A DNA stretch of 64,000 bases from contig OX377206.1 of NCBI GenBank assembly GCA_947396885.1, forward strand, positions 91,757,960-91,821,959, given 5' to 3'. This DNA is from Heligmosomoides polygyrus polygyrus (taxonomy: Eukaryota; Nematoda; Chromadorea; Rhabditida; Heligmosomidae). The position numbers were made by a program, and so were the translations under genes. Shown here piece after piece: positions 21,450 to 34,100 of the stretch (within the stretch, counting starts at the first letter, position 1; every line of letters starts with the position of its first letter). The notes beneath the pieces are model-generated. The model was not told the origin of the DNA, did not search any database, and saw only the letters and a list, made by a program, of their open reading frames with translations.

Positions 21450-24400
21450 TGAACTCCTAAATTCGAGAGCAATAATTCACCGAAGAGAGAAAATATCCCA
21501 AAAAACTTCCCCAACAACATAATTCATTCTGCGACGATCAACGTGGAAATTACAGTTTCAAGGGCCGCTCATACCACGTGACCCTTCTGTGCCCTCTGTC
21601 GCTACATATTGATTAATTGATCCTGCCAAGAGTCTAACTACACACAGCGTACGCAGCACAAATGACTGCGTGTTACTAGAAATCGATACTGAATTAGGAC
21701 CTTGCGGACATAAAAATGCATCGTTTTTAGTTGATGACCAATGACGAAACTTTGACAGAATCCAGGCAAATAATGTAACACGAAGAAATCTTGTTGTGAA
21801 GGAAGAGTTCGCATAGTGAAGGTCTTTTCTGTGCTCGTCATCGGCTAGTCTGTGTTAAAAGAGGATCCTGAACGCCGATTTTTTTTTTTTGCCCCTTTCG
21901 TGAAAGGCTGACCAGTGGTTCACATGTCGCAGGTAGACGAGCTGAAATTGCATGTTTTATTACCACTTTCTAGTCCTCGAATTCAAAGCGGCAAGCCCAG
22001 ATGAGGCTGGTCGATTTTGTCATAAAGCGTTCGATACGGCAGCGCTAGGATATCGCGCTCCAACGCTAGACCAGCCGATGCGAGCCGGTTCGTGCGAAAT
22101 GTGCGACGGATCGCGTATTTCTCACGAAGCTCAGCACCGCATCCAATCAGGATCGTTTTGCAGCTGTTACCTATCCGCCAGCACAGTTTCACGTCTTCTT
22201 CGAGTGAACTGAGCTCTTACGGACATGAAAGTCGAACGCTTAGAACAGTGGATGACGAAGGAATGAGGTCCGGGCCCGGCTGCGAAAATTGGAGCGATGC
22301 TTCCTTGTCCAAAGTGACGTCTCCTTGATCATCACATCTTGGTTATTGTATTTTTTTTTTGACGCGTTCAACGTCATGAATTATGATCCACACCAAAATA
22401 AATAAATGCTATGACGCTTATGTAAGATGATGGACTATTCCTGTTGCAGGAACAGTGATTTATCGTGAAGAGTAGAATTTTTCTTATTTTATGTAATTGC
22501 ATGAGAAGCATCATATTGAAGATGCTTACCATGCTCATCAGACCAAAGTCACTTCTATTTACCACTTGTCCCCAGCAGTGCTAGCAGCCAGCTTGATTTC
22601 TGGCTGGGGCTTCGATCCAGTAACTGACAATAACCAACTCTGTTTTCTTTTTGTGAGATCAAGCTAACGATCAACATATCCGTGTGCGATAGAATCGGTC
22701 GACTGTTCTCCAGCAATCGTTGTTGTTTACCTGTTGTGAATACTATCCATCGGCCATAGTATTCATGTGATTCACACTTTCATCCTTGCACAACAATCGA
22801 TCGATAATGGCCAACTGATCGGTATTGTTTACTTGTTGTGAAGCCTCTTCACTGACTATTGTGTTCATGTGATTACCGCCCCAAAAGGCGAATTCTAGCG
22901 ATCAGCTGCGCCGATAGGAGACATGAAGCCCTGCCTCCGCCAAATAGGCCGTTGTTACGGACGGACGCACAGACAGACAGACAGGGACTGTCGCATGGGC
23001 TAGCTCTTCTATGTATACGATTTCCGCTTTTAACCTTCACTTTGTAGTGAAGGCAAAACGATATTTTGTTCTAAGAAAAATAAGATGTGGACAGTTTTTG
23101 AATGTAATTCCTATCAATGTCCTATTTATTCCAAAGTGCTTTGATACAAGAGACTTTTCGTGTTACGAGATTGTTCCGTGCGCACGTCCTGAACATTGTT
23201 GTGCTTATTTTGATTAATAGTGTAAATGCTGTTTACCTGAAGTTCAGAATGGAAATGGAGAACGATGGCTTATTCCTTCCTTTATACGCATGCAAGCAGC
23301 ATTTACGCTATCAGTTCATTAGACAATACTATAGAACGAGATCGCGGCAAAGCCTCTCCATATAAAATACCAGCAGACCTTTGACTTTTCATCATCTTGT
23401 TAAAAATCTAAAAATATTGTTTAAGGTCAAACGAGAAGAATTTCGCAACTAGGTAAAACGGACAAGACGTTCTTACTACTATTTGACACGATTCTGAATA
23501 GAACACTTTCGGAGGAAGTGCTGGTTGAAAGATGTACAGAGCTAACCTTTAAGAGTGCTCAGTAGCGTCATCTGAACCATAATGTATCGTCCTTGTGGGT
23601 CAAAGGATTCCCACACATTCTGGCGACTAAGTGTTATGACGACCTGATTAACCTAACATGCCGTCGAACATATCACAGTGAGTTTTGGTGACATAACATG
23701 AAGACCTCTATCGGCCAGCAATATAGACCCTTGAAGTAGTAATTCTTTCCCAAACGTTCTATCTAAAAACTTATTAAACTACATAAGACTCCCATCTCGT
23801 CGTTCCGCAGCTCCGTTACTGATTAGCACCCAGTCGCCATGGCTCCCTGATTCGAAGAGGTGGTGGTCCCGTGACGATTGTTGTTACGGTAACGATTTGA
23901 AAACGTGCTACCCTAGTAAGAACGTCTTGTGTCAAACAGTGACTAGTGACTTCTTGTCAGGACACTCTGCGAAGGAGATTTTTTAGCATAAGTATTATTT
24001 GTAGAAGAGTTGACTGTTGACCTCTAACACGCCTCAGCGCACAGGCGTGGCGTGTGGCATAGCGAGTGGTAATGGTGCGCTCTTATCTGTATCGTCCTCT
24101 TATCTCCTCCTCCTTCATTACATCCGTAGAATTCGTGTTTATTTGTATTTGTTTAAGGCGAAAAAAGACACCTGGGCTTGTTGCGAAATAGATCTAATAC
24201 CACGAAGAACATACATTATGGACTCTCTCCTCGCTCTAGACTAGTACAACATTTTATTTGAAGGACCCAGTTTCAAAATAATAAAAAATGTCCAGTTTAA
24301 ATTGAAACTGATATATAGGATACTATGATTCTTGTTCACAAGTTCCTCTAACAAGTAGTACAAGGTTAGAGTAGCGCCTTAAGTATGGTTCGTATTCTTT

Positions 24401-24990
24401 CCTCGGCTGAATACGGATTGGGGGAGGGACAAGAGGTTCTTACTGGGGTACTATGTTTCCGGACCGTTACCGTAATTACAATCGTCGTCGAACCTCCATG
24501 TCCCCGGAGATCAGTGCTGGCTATGCGAACTCTCGGGTAATCAATAATGAAGCTACCCAACTATGAAACGGGGAGGCTGCATAGTGTTTGACGCGATTTT
24601 TGATGGAATATTTGGGAAAAAACGCTACATGATGTAAGCTGTTACGACGATGTTTTGTTGCGATCAAAACTTCATGATGGTTCTATAGTGATTCCCCGTA
24701 AGAATATTCGGTGCAATCCTAGTTGGTGGTGGCCGCTCTCAAGCAATTGCATGAGAACTGAATGTTCAGTATTGAAAGTTGTTGAACTCGTTCCATAGAA
24801 AGCAACTGCACTTAGAATGTGTAGCATTTGTAAGCTAGGTCGGGACGATTGTAAATGATTAGGACATGAAGTACGTAGCCTTGTCTGTGGTCAAAAGGTT
24901 AATCGATTAATGATATCTCAGCTACTTTTTTCATTCTTCTTATGATATCTGTTTTATCGGATGGAAGATAATCCGTTCTCGGCGTGAATC
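21450..24990. other. 3.5 kb without recognised genes
   Basis: Contains a pair of diverged direct repeats (22721-22775 and 22823-22875, sharing GTTTACYTGTTGTGAA and TTCATGTGATT). Short open frames have no recognised products. Confidence 0.4.
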
Positions 24991-25010
24991 TGGAGAGGGG
25001 GTGAACGGTT

Positions 25011-25089
25011 CTTTTTAGGTTCACCCTCCAGTCTTGGAGCTATTAAAGTCCTTTTTAGGTTCACCCTCCAGTCTTGGAGCTATTAAAGG
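25011..25089. repeat. Exact 40-bp tandem duplication
   Basis: CTTTTTAGGTTCACCCTCCA and the following 20 bases occur twice, starting at 25011 and 25051. Confidence 0.9.
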
Positions 25090-25727
25090 AGTCTATCTAG
25101 GCAACCAGTTTCGTGTAGTTTACTTACTTCTATATATGTTGCTCCCCATTTATTGTGTTTCGTTACGTGAGAAAATCGTATAATAGCGGCGTCCGCTAAC
25201 TAGGATTGCACCGAATGGTCATGTCGTATCCCAAAAAACATGGAAGTATGAGAATCGACCTGAGGACTCCGCTAGCATCAAGAACACTAGGACTAAAATC
25301 GGACTTGCACTCCACTTACCGGACGAATTTGCATGATAACGGCTAGTAATATTGATTAGGAGGCGCGGGAGATCGATATTGATGCCCTTCATCACGCTAC
25401 GCGCCTAGCGACTGAAGTATAAATGCCGACTATAGCAAAAAGTGAAACTAGGGCCGCATCACCGACCGCTTTGGGGACGGCATGACGTCAGCACTGGTCT
25501 GCATCGTCGATAGCGCGGTGATCCCGCCACGAAGACTATTTCGAAATCGTGCTCATCCTAGCCACATTTGGGAGAACGGTACGACGCAGCGCGCTACGCT
25601 CTCATCCCAGCCTTTGTTCCCTAACATTCCTTGAATACCCACAGCCAACGGTTTGAATAACGCGCAGTAATGACACGCTCACGTCGCGGTGGGACCAGTA
25701 ATAGGTAAGTATAGCATATAAATGCTT

Positions 25728-26585
25728 ATTACTACTATTAATGATCGAACACTGGTCAGTGCTCTACGAGAAGGTTGTGACCACGCGACGGTTCCTTCTG
25801 ATGTAGAGAACATGGAAGTAGGGTGATGGGTTCTTGCGAAGTTTTCCAAAAAAGCTGCTCTACCAAACTTCACACCACAACTTAAAAAGCTCATTGATAG
25901 GTACCTCAAAGGGCAATTTATTAGGGTGATGTTGTTTCTACTCTTCTATCACGCAAACTTGTGTTTTTGTTCTTCTCATCGTGTGCATCTCGTCTTGGTT
26001 TTTAAGGAGAAAAATCCCGTTTCTAGACGTAGGTCTCGACGTCTTTAATGAAAAAGGTCACGATGTCAGTTAGAAAGTGTATGGCGGAATATCACGAGGC
26101 AAAAGCAGAAGTGGTAGATGGTCTACGTGCCAAATCTTATGAATTCGTATGCTTGTGGCCGACGTCAGTGACGTGTATTCTGAATCCAGAAGGAAGTTGC
26201 AGAGCTCCTGGGGCACATCGTATGAGTTCATATGCTCGCGCCCGACGACAGTGACGCTCCTTCTGAATCCGGGAACACGTTGGGACTTGCGCATATAAGT
26301 ACTTGGTACTACTATTAATGGTCGAACACTGGTCAGTGCTCTACGAGAAAGTTGGAACCACTGGATGGTTCCTTCTGATGTAGAGAACATGGGAGTAGGG
26401 TGACGGGTTCTTGCGAAGTTTTCCAAAAAAGGTTGCCCTACCATATTCCATTTCACAACTTAGAAAGCTCATTGATAGGTACCTCAAAGGGCAATTTATT
26501 AGGGTGATGTTGTTTCTACTCTTCTATCACGCAAACTTGTGTTTTGTTCTTCTCATCGTGTGTATCTCGTCCTGCCTTTTTTTTA
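25728..26585. repeat. Direct repeat of about 275 bp, two copies
   Basis: 25728-26003 and 26306-26585 share long blocks such as CACTGGTCAGTGCTCTACGA and CTCATTGATAGGTACCTCAA with about 90% identity by eye. On the minus strand both copies keep an open frame (shared FLENFARTxHPTxMFSTSEG and RRALTSVR), but no family is recognised. Confidence 0.8.
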
Positions 26586-27770
26586 AAGCTGATTAAAAAT
26601 AGTTTTGTCTGCGGGTTCATCGCGTACGATAAAAAGTGTGCAAAGAGAATGTCCATAGTGTACTAAACTATGAGATAGTGGTCTCTAAGGTCGGCGTTCT
26701 TGAAACCTGGGCATTTTGGAAGTAAGCTTTTTCAATCCTCTTTGCCTACCAGGTTTGAGTGTTTGATAAACTTACAACCGAAAAAAAACCCGTCTGAGTT
26801 ATTCACCGTAGTTTCGGAGTGAAGTTCAGGGAAATCGTTACGGGACCGAGTTGCCTATCCCTCTGTTAATCAGTCGATCCAGCTAGTGATATTTGCTTGC
26901 ATGCTTCTCCGGCGCAAATAGAGACGGGGGGGGGGGGTGGCTTCTGATGGGCAGAAAATCCCATAGAGCGTCGGTTGTTAATTTCCTTCATCCCTGGCTC
27001 CGACGTATAAAGCCTGCAGTAAGGGCGTTCCATGGTTAATAAAAACAATGTCTGAATCGCGCGGCTGTGGGCGTTGCACCCCGGAGAACTCGGACGGTTT
27101 TTTTCCGGTTGTAAATGTATCGGCGAATCCAGGCTTGATCTAAATTCTTTATTGAGGTCGACGTTTGGACGAATTCGTCTTTCTCAAGGTCTGAAAGAAA
27201 CTCGGATTGCTTTTGACTGAATAAAACTCCTCATTGGATCAAAAACATCAAGTCCACCTCTTTATCAGAAAATTGGGTGGTAGTGTCGATTTCTGTGCAA
27301 GTGTATAGAGAGGTAATCCAATTAACATCTCTAATAACTAGCAACTTCAGCCCGGCTAAAACAGATTTAGCTTACATCCGCGATGCAGCGTATATTTATA
27401 TTCGTTTAAAGTTTCTATTTTTGTAGGGCTTTTCAATAAACCCCTTGGATTTTAAGAAGAAAGGTCGGATAGACCACTTTTCTGGACTTACGCCTCCATG
27501 TCTTTAATGGAAAAGTTCACGATGTCAGTCAGAAAGTGTGTGGCGGAATATCACTTAGGGTCACATTCTATGAATCCATATGCTCGTGGCCGACGTCAAT
27601 GGCACGCCTTCTGAATCCGTTAACACGTTGAAGGGCTTCTGGAGCACGTCATATCAGTTCATACATATGCCCGTTGGCAGACAGTGACACGCCAGAATCC
27701 GGAAGCGCATTGCTGGACCTGTGGGGGAACTTTATATGAATTCATATGCTCATGCCAGTTTTTCGGGCTG
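26000..27770. repeat. Duplicated block with short tandem units
   Basis: 26030-26290 and 27490-27770 share TTCACGATGTCAGT, AGAAAGTGTRTGGCGGAATA and several units of about 80 bp with TATGAATTCATATGCTCGTG and GACGTCAGTGACACGCCTTC. Copies are diverged. This is probably the same repeat family as the 25728 pair. Confidence 0.6.
26926..26937 (+). repeat. Poly-G tract, 12 G
   Basis: Twelve uninterrupted G. Confidence 0.9.
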
Positions 27771-28168
27771 AAATATCGTCACGTAGCCGAATTATTCCAC
27801 AATAAAAATGGGAAAAATGCTTGCTTGCGCATACATCTCACCTGCCTTCAAGGATTGGTGAGGTCTTGTTGACCTTATGATTTCACGAAGGTTTTCCTCC
27901 ATAATTATCTGCTCACAATATCTCCTATTTATACTATATCGAGCAGAGAGTTTATAGTGACCCGTAATCTTCCTATGGAAGAAATCCAGGATAGTCCTCT
28001 TCTTCTTAAGTTGCACTAGTGAATCTGATACATGTTATTCTACAATGAGGGAGTTTTTCTTAGAAGCAACAACCATTTGAAAGGAAATGATTGTTGCCTC
28101 TAAGAAGATTTTCGCTTCATTTTTTCTTCTTCGGAATCGCGTTCTCTCTTTGTTTTCTAATAGTCAAC
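27771..28168 (+). promoter_or_regulatory. Upstream region of cul-3
   Basis: No clear core promoter motif. A pair of short inverted segments (AAGCAACAACCATTTGAAAG and ATGATTGTTGCCTCTAAGAA) occurs about 100-130 bp before the start codon. Confidence 0.25.
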
Positions 28169-28183
28169 TTGCACAGGATAATG
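28169..28183 (+). promoter_or_regulatory. Probable trans-splice acceptor and start codon of cul-3
   Basis: The start ATG at 28181 is preceded by TTGCACAG ending at 28176 after a pyrimidine-rich stretch (28115-28168), leaving a 4-nt 5'UTR. Such a short leader after an AG is what nematode spliced-leader trans-splicing gives. The resulting N-terminus ([20 protein letters not shown]) has the length and end of the known CUL3 N-terminal extension. The leader itself is inferred, not seen. Confidence 0.5.
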
Positions 28184-31100
28184 TCGGGTGTTCGGTCCCA
28201 GGCTCCTGGATCGAGTCGCATGCGGATCAGGAATTTTCCTGTAAGTTCTCCGTTTATTTACATGAGATGTTTGCTGCCCAAAAGTGGTTGATTGAAGAAA
28301 TTTAAGGCCGCAATGGACGAAAAATACGTTACGCAAGTGTGGGAAATGCTGAAGAAAGCCATACAGGAGATTCAAAGGAAGAATAATTCAGGTCTCAGCT
28401 TCGAAGAGTTATACAGGAACGCATACACAATGGTACGTTTTTGTCAAATTAGAGTAAGGGTATTTGTTCGGTAAATATCCACTACTGATGATAAAGTTCA
28501 ATTTGCATTTCTAATTTGAAAAAAAGACATATTTTCTGTAAAAGCGGAATGTGGAACAGGTGGATTTACAGCCTTTTAGAGCAAGCTCATTTTGGGCCAA
28601 GCTCTCGTACGTGAGCAACAGGGGTGTACGTAATTACGATTTATGGTGATTTTTGGCAAATTATTCTCGATTTACGACATTTTGGGTCGTAAATTTTCGT
28701 AAATTTGATCTTCGGTCCACGGATGACAAATGTCTACATAACGTGATACAATTCGGATTATGGCGATGTACCCACTTTTAAAGACTTCCCTCATAGTTCA
28801 TTGCTATTTCCTATCTATTTTTTTGTTCTGCTGTGGCGCTGTGACAGAACGATGCGGCTTTGTGGATAGAGCTCTCGAGCTAATTCCTGGCAACGGAACT
28901 GGGGTAGCCTTTTTCTTGTCACATTCTAGCACAATTCTTTTATTTTTTTTTTAATTTCAATGGCTTCCATCTTAATTAGAAAGGTGTCCAGTTCGAGTTG
29001 AAAACGTCTCAATAAAACCTAGCTAGATTCGATTAGCTTCAACATAGTAGAAAAGGCAGGGAAGTTAGATGCATTATAACTCAGGCACCTCTTACGATTT
29101 ACGACGATTTTTTCGTAATTACGATTTACGAGATTTCGGATTTCATTTACGCACACCTCTGGTGAGCAACACGTTTCAAACCGTTGACTTACGCACGATA
29201 GTTACGAGACCATTCACGTCTGTGATTCAGTGACTGGCACCTTGTCAGTGTTGCAGAAATAATAGTGGAGTCACCGGAGCACATACTGGAATGGGTCCAT
29301 ATTGTATGAGGCAGTTTTGAGTGAAAATTTTAGGGAGAGATGGTGGATGACGGTTCTGTAGTCCTCTCTTTTGAGTGCACTCACATTATAACAGCGAAAC
29401 CCACCGTGATGGTGAGGAAGATTTTAAGGAACATACCCGTGGAGATGAGTATGACTTCTGTATATGATTGAGACAAAACAATGTGGTCCGATGCGGTGAT
29501 CTTCGAACTGGTCTTTTACTTTCGCTACTTCCATCCTCTTCAGTATACAATGTATCCAAATGAATCATTTTCGGATATCTGATTCGATTGTCGCGATTCG
29601 AGTCATCCAAAAATCCGGTGTCGGCGAAATTGCAGTTATCCGAATCATCTAAAAATCAGTGAACACGAAATTAGTCATATCCGAATCAGGAGTGTACGTA
29701 AATGAAATCCGAAATTTCGTAAATCGTATTTTCGAAAAGATCATCGTAAATCGTAAGAGGTGCTTGACTTATAGCGCATCTGAATTCCAAGATTTTCTTA
29801 TATTGTATTAAAGCTAATCGAAGCTACATATGTTTTATTGAGATGTTTTCAGCTCGAGCTAGACACTTCTAATTAAACTGGAAGCCATTAAAATCAACTA
29901 GCACTTTTCAAATCAAATTGAACAAGTTTCACAACAACCAAAATAAACTGCTTGTTCAAAAACACCATTTTAAAGGACGCCTATGCGCGGTCCGCAAACA
30001 AAAAGCAGCAGCACTACAGCTAGCTTATATCGTTTGGACGACCAAAAAAACTGTGCATCATCCTAGCTGCCCTTTAGATTGCATATAAAACAATGACTTT
30101 GGAGAAACAACCGCAAAAAGTCAGAATCAAAACCAAAAAATTATCTCATCGTTGACCAATTAGACTGAAACACCATGTGCACAATTAATCCAAATCTAAA
30201 CAAGCATCGCCTACTGAGTGAGCGTATGACACACCTCAGTTTATAAGCCTTTCCACATTTTGTGTACCCACGAACATTTTTGCAGTAGACGGAAAGGAAT
30301 TGTGTGACGAATGAAACGTTATGACACATTTTTGGACAACCATTATAGTCGGATTTTTCACTTAAGATTACAACAAGAAGGAGGTATTTTGTGTGACATT
30401 CTTTAGAGGTCGTATAGGGAAGAAGAGCGCAGTTTATGTTGAAATTGGTTCAATTGATTCGTACAAGGTATGTTTTGAAAGTATAGGGCGTAGTCATGGC
30501 AGAGAAGTCGGAGGAGGGACAGTTGTCCCGCGATCCACAATGGGAGTTCATGATTCGGAACCTACTACGGCCAACCAAGTCTGCAAGTCATTCTATAGGT
30601 CGAATTATAAAGGATTAAATCCATAAAAGCCTGTTAGTAACTTTAATTGTGAAATATAGAAAGCAAAGAATTAGTTTGGTTTTTGTTTCGCTTGGGCCCT
30701 TAGACGAGAGCCAAACAAACAGAATATTCTTCCCCATGATTCGCTCAAACATACACTCAAACAAGCTCTACGATATTCCTTAGAGGCAGAGTGTGTGGCG
30801 CATCTCAAACAGGGGCTGACTAACGCTGTCCTTTATCTTCCTCATTTTTGAAGGGAAATCTTGCTCGTCTTAATTTTCTGTATGGGACCGGGGTTGGGCC
30901 CTGGTCGCTTTATAACGACCAGGGCTCAACCCCGATTCCATACGGGAGTCATTTTGAGCAGGGAGTTCCCCTCAGATCCGCGCGATAACGGGAGTAGTGT
31001 TGTGTCCAACGCGTGTTGTCCGGAATTCCTTTGTATTGGTGTAAAGGTAAGCCGACCGGTTCCCGAAAGAGTCAACGTTATATCGGGAGTCACGTCTTAT

Positions 31101-34100
31101 CCGGAGCGTTATAACGGGAGGGGATTACATGTCAAAAGTATGGTTTAGGTAGCACCTTATGTGCAAATACACTACGCGCCATGAGGGCAGTGCCAATCAG
31201 TTTAAATCATGAGGGTTTTACTCTTTCCAACAGTTTAAGAGTTATTCCAGAATCCGCCTCTAATCAAGTCCAATATTCTTTAATGGCTTTGTATTAGTTC
31301 CACTCGTGTGTATTGGGAAGAGTCGTTTATAAAAAAAACGATGAAAAGGTTTACAAGTTGACTAGGCGGTGTTTACAGAATAGGAATTGGTTCAGCAAGC
31401 GATCATCTTCCTTCCCTCGTGCAAGGCGCATATGCAAAGTCGGCAGCCCTTGAAGCGTCAGAGAGCTGAAAAAGTGCAGCAAGCAAAAATATGAGCCGAA
31501 CTCGAGCGACCTATACACAAAGCTGTGTTTTTTTGTCACAGTGCTACAGCTGAACATAAAAAGCAGATAGAGATAGCAATGGGCTATGAGAGAAGCCTTT
31601 AAAAGTGGGTATGGTTATAGCTCGAATTGTGGCATTTTATATGGACGACCGTCATCTGTGGACCGAGGATCACATTTACGAAAATTTACGATTTACGAGC
31701 CAAAATATCCTAAATCGTAAAAAAAAATGCCAAAAATCACCGTAAATCGTAATTACGCACACCCCTGATCCGAATCACCCAATTTTATTCGAAGGTTTTC
31801 CATCAAATCCATTGTATCTAGTGAATCATTTCGGATGTCCGATTCGAATATCCCGATCAAAATCACCAAAAAAACCGAGGCCACAAAGCCTGGCATGTGT
31901 TCGGTTTGTGCGCTGCTTGGTTATTGGCTGGCGCGTTCCCACCCACCAATGCTGCTCACCTTCGCGACATGTACCAATCGCCCTTATTAGAACCATCCAA
32001 AATCCGGGATCCGCAAAAGTACCGCTATCCGAATCATCCAATTATCCGACGACTTTATTTAGTAGCATTTTCGATCGTATCCAATGTATACTTTTTAGTC
32101 ATCCCTGTTGTATTCACTGACCTTAGGAAGTCAGCTCGCAGCTAAACCTCCCAAAGAAAGTACCGACAAGTTTTTCACGAAAGCGGAAAACGGTATATGT
32201 TAAGAGCGGAGATCCATTTTTTCTCCTTCATAACATTTATAGAATTTGTACAGACTTTTAAAAATGGAAACTTCAAGCACCGTTTGGCTTATATTATGAT
32301 TTTAGAAGGACACCTAGGGTTCATGCGGCTATTTTAGAGGTACCAGCTATGAAAAAGAGACAGGGTGAACCTTCTGCGCTAGACTTGCACCTTGTGGAAT
32401 TTTTCATACCGTATTCGTGCTGTCGTTGAACCATGTTAGCCCTATTTCTGCACCACAGTGCTCCATCCAGTGGGTGGCTTTAACAATCTCAACGTCCCAT
32501 GACTCTTCTCCGGGACATAAACTTGAAAGCATCGTGCTAAATAAAGAGGCGCTTGCCACAATCTTTGTAACGAGTTACACAAGATTTAGACTCCATTACA
32601 AAGCATGTAAAAAACACCAGATTGCCGGCATTATCCTTAAAAGCAAGCAAACCCTGATGTTCCATTTTTACCATGTGTCGTTCATGTTGCTGAAGACATA
32701 TAATCGAGTATGGTACTGTTTTGGCAACCACTCTCAGAAAAGGAGCTGTTGTGCTCGGTCGTCCAGTCACTTATTAGCATTGATTTGGCATTGATTTATC
32801 GACCAGGTGGGGGTATGCGACAGTGCTTGACGTTGATGCAGTCTCAGCCGATTGGCTGTGTAGGGTATAAAAAACTTCCTTTTTTGCTAGAAACTCGTAA
32901 CTTTCGTAGGTTTAGTCGCAAGTGAAGGGTCATTGAGGTCATTGATAGCAAGTAGCACCTGCGCTGACAAGAAAATGCTACCCGTTTTCACTAATTCTTG
33001 GGCATTGAAAATCGATCTGAAGATGACTTAGCCATTCTCATTATTTATTCATTAATTATTTTCCTGCGTCTCAAGAACGCGCACTATATGTGAGAACAGA
33101 ACAAAGAAATAGGTCATGCAACTAAAAAAAGTAAAAGAAACAAAAACCAGTCAACAATGTAAAATGGGAACAGCGGCGGTAAATAGCAGGAATTTCAGAA
33201 GCCAGCACATTCTGCATGTGCAGTTAGTTATACGTGGTCTCACTTTCTTCGAAATTGAACAAAACTGTCAAGTTAATAGAGCTAAGAATGGTTACAGCTT
33301 TAACAGAACCTGATTTGCATTACGTCAGTTGTTCAATAGCAGCATACTCTCTCGTTCGGTAGACACTATATTCTTAGAAGGTTAGGTGAAGAAAAAAGAT
33401 CAGTTCCAATGGGTATTTTACTACTGTGATAGAAAATGCACCTATACTGTGTTGCATCCTTGTGCTGTGTTAACAGCGGATCTGAAATTCATAACATTTT
33501 GTTTGATCGAAGGAATGACTTTCAAAAAAGAATTACAGCCTAATTCTGTATCGCTTGCTATGTCCTTGCTTAGTAAAGGGATAGGATCCTGTTTTTGATT
33601 CTTAAAAAGCTCAGAGTCGCACGCATCATCCCCTTTACCGCCTAGCTACTTAACTGCTGTATCTGTCTGTATAGGAGGGCACAGATCCGCAAAACTCGCG
33701 ATTACACATTGGATCCGAATGAGTCAGTTTCGAAGATCCCGATTCAAATCATCTAAAAATTCGGGGTCCGCGAAATTAGCATTATCCGAATCATTCAAAA
33801 ATCCATGTATCTTCATCAGGTATCTCGATGCCCTCTTCTTGCGAGCAGATGCGGAAAGCTCATGATGCCCTCTTAACTTGATCCAAAACCTGGGAACTTC
33901 CTTTCTCACAAACCAAGACCGAGGTAATGCACCTGGGCTGTATCCTGACTGGTCAACTTGCTACCTCGATGGACATGAGCCATCTGTTGTTATGGAGGTA
34001 ACTGATTTGGGATTCCCCTACATCAATAAGCTTGTGTTTGATAGGCACTGTAACATTGTGAACAAGGCCTACGCGCAGTTGTACAAGCTCTTTCGCTTCT

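Noticed and set aside
21983..22192. Minus-strand frame resembling a LINE fragment
   Set aside because: No ordered motifs of reverse transcriptase or endonuclease could be found in any frame.
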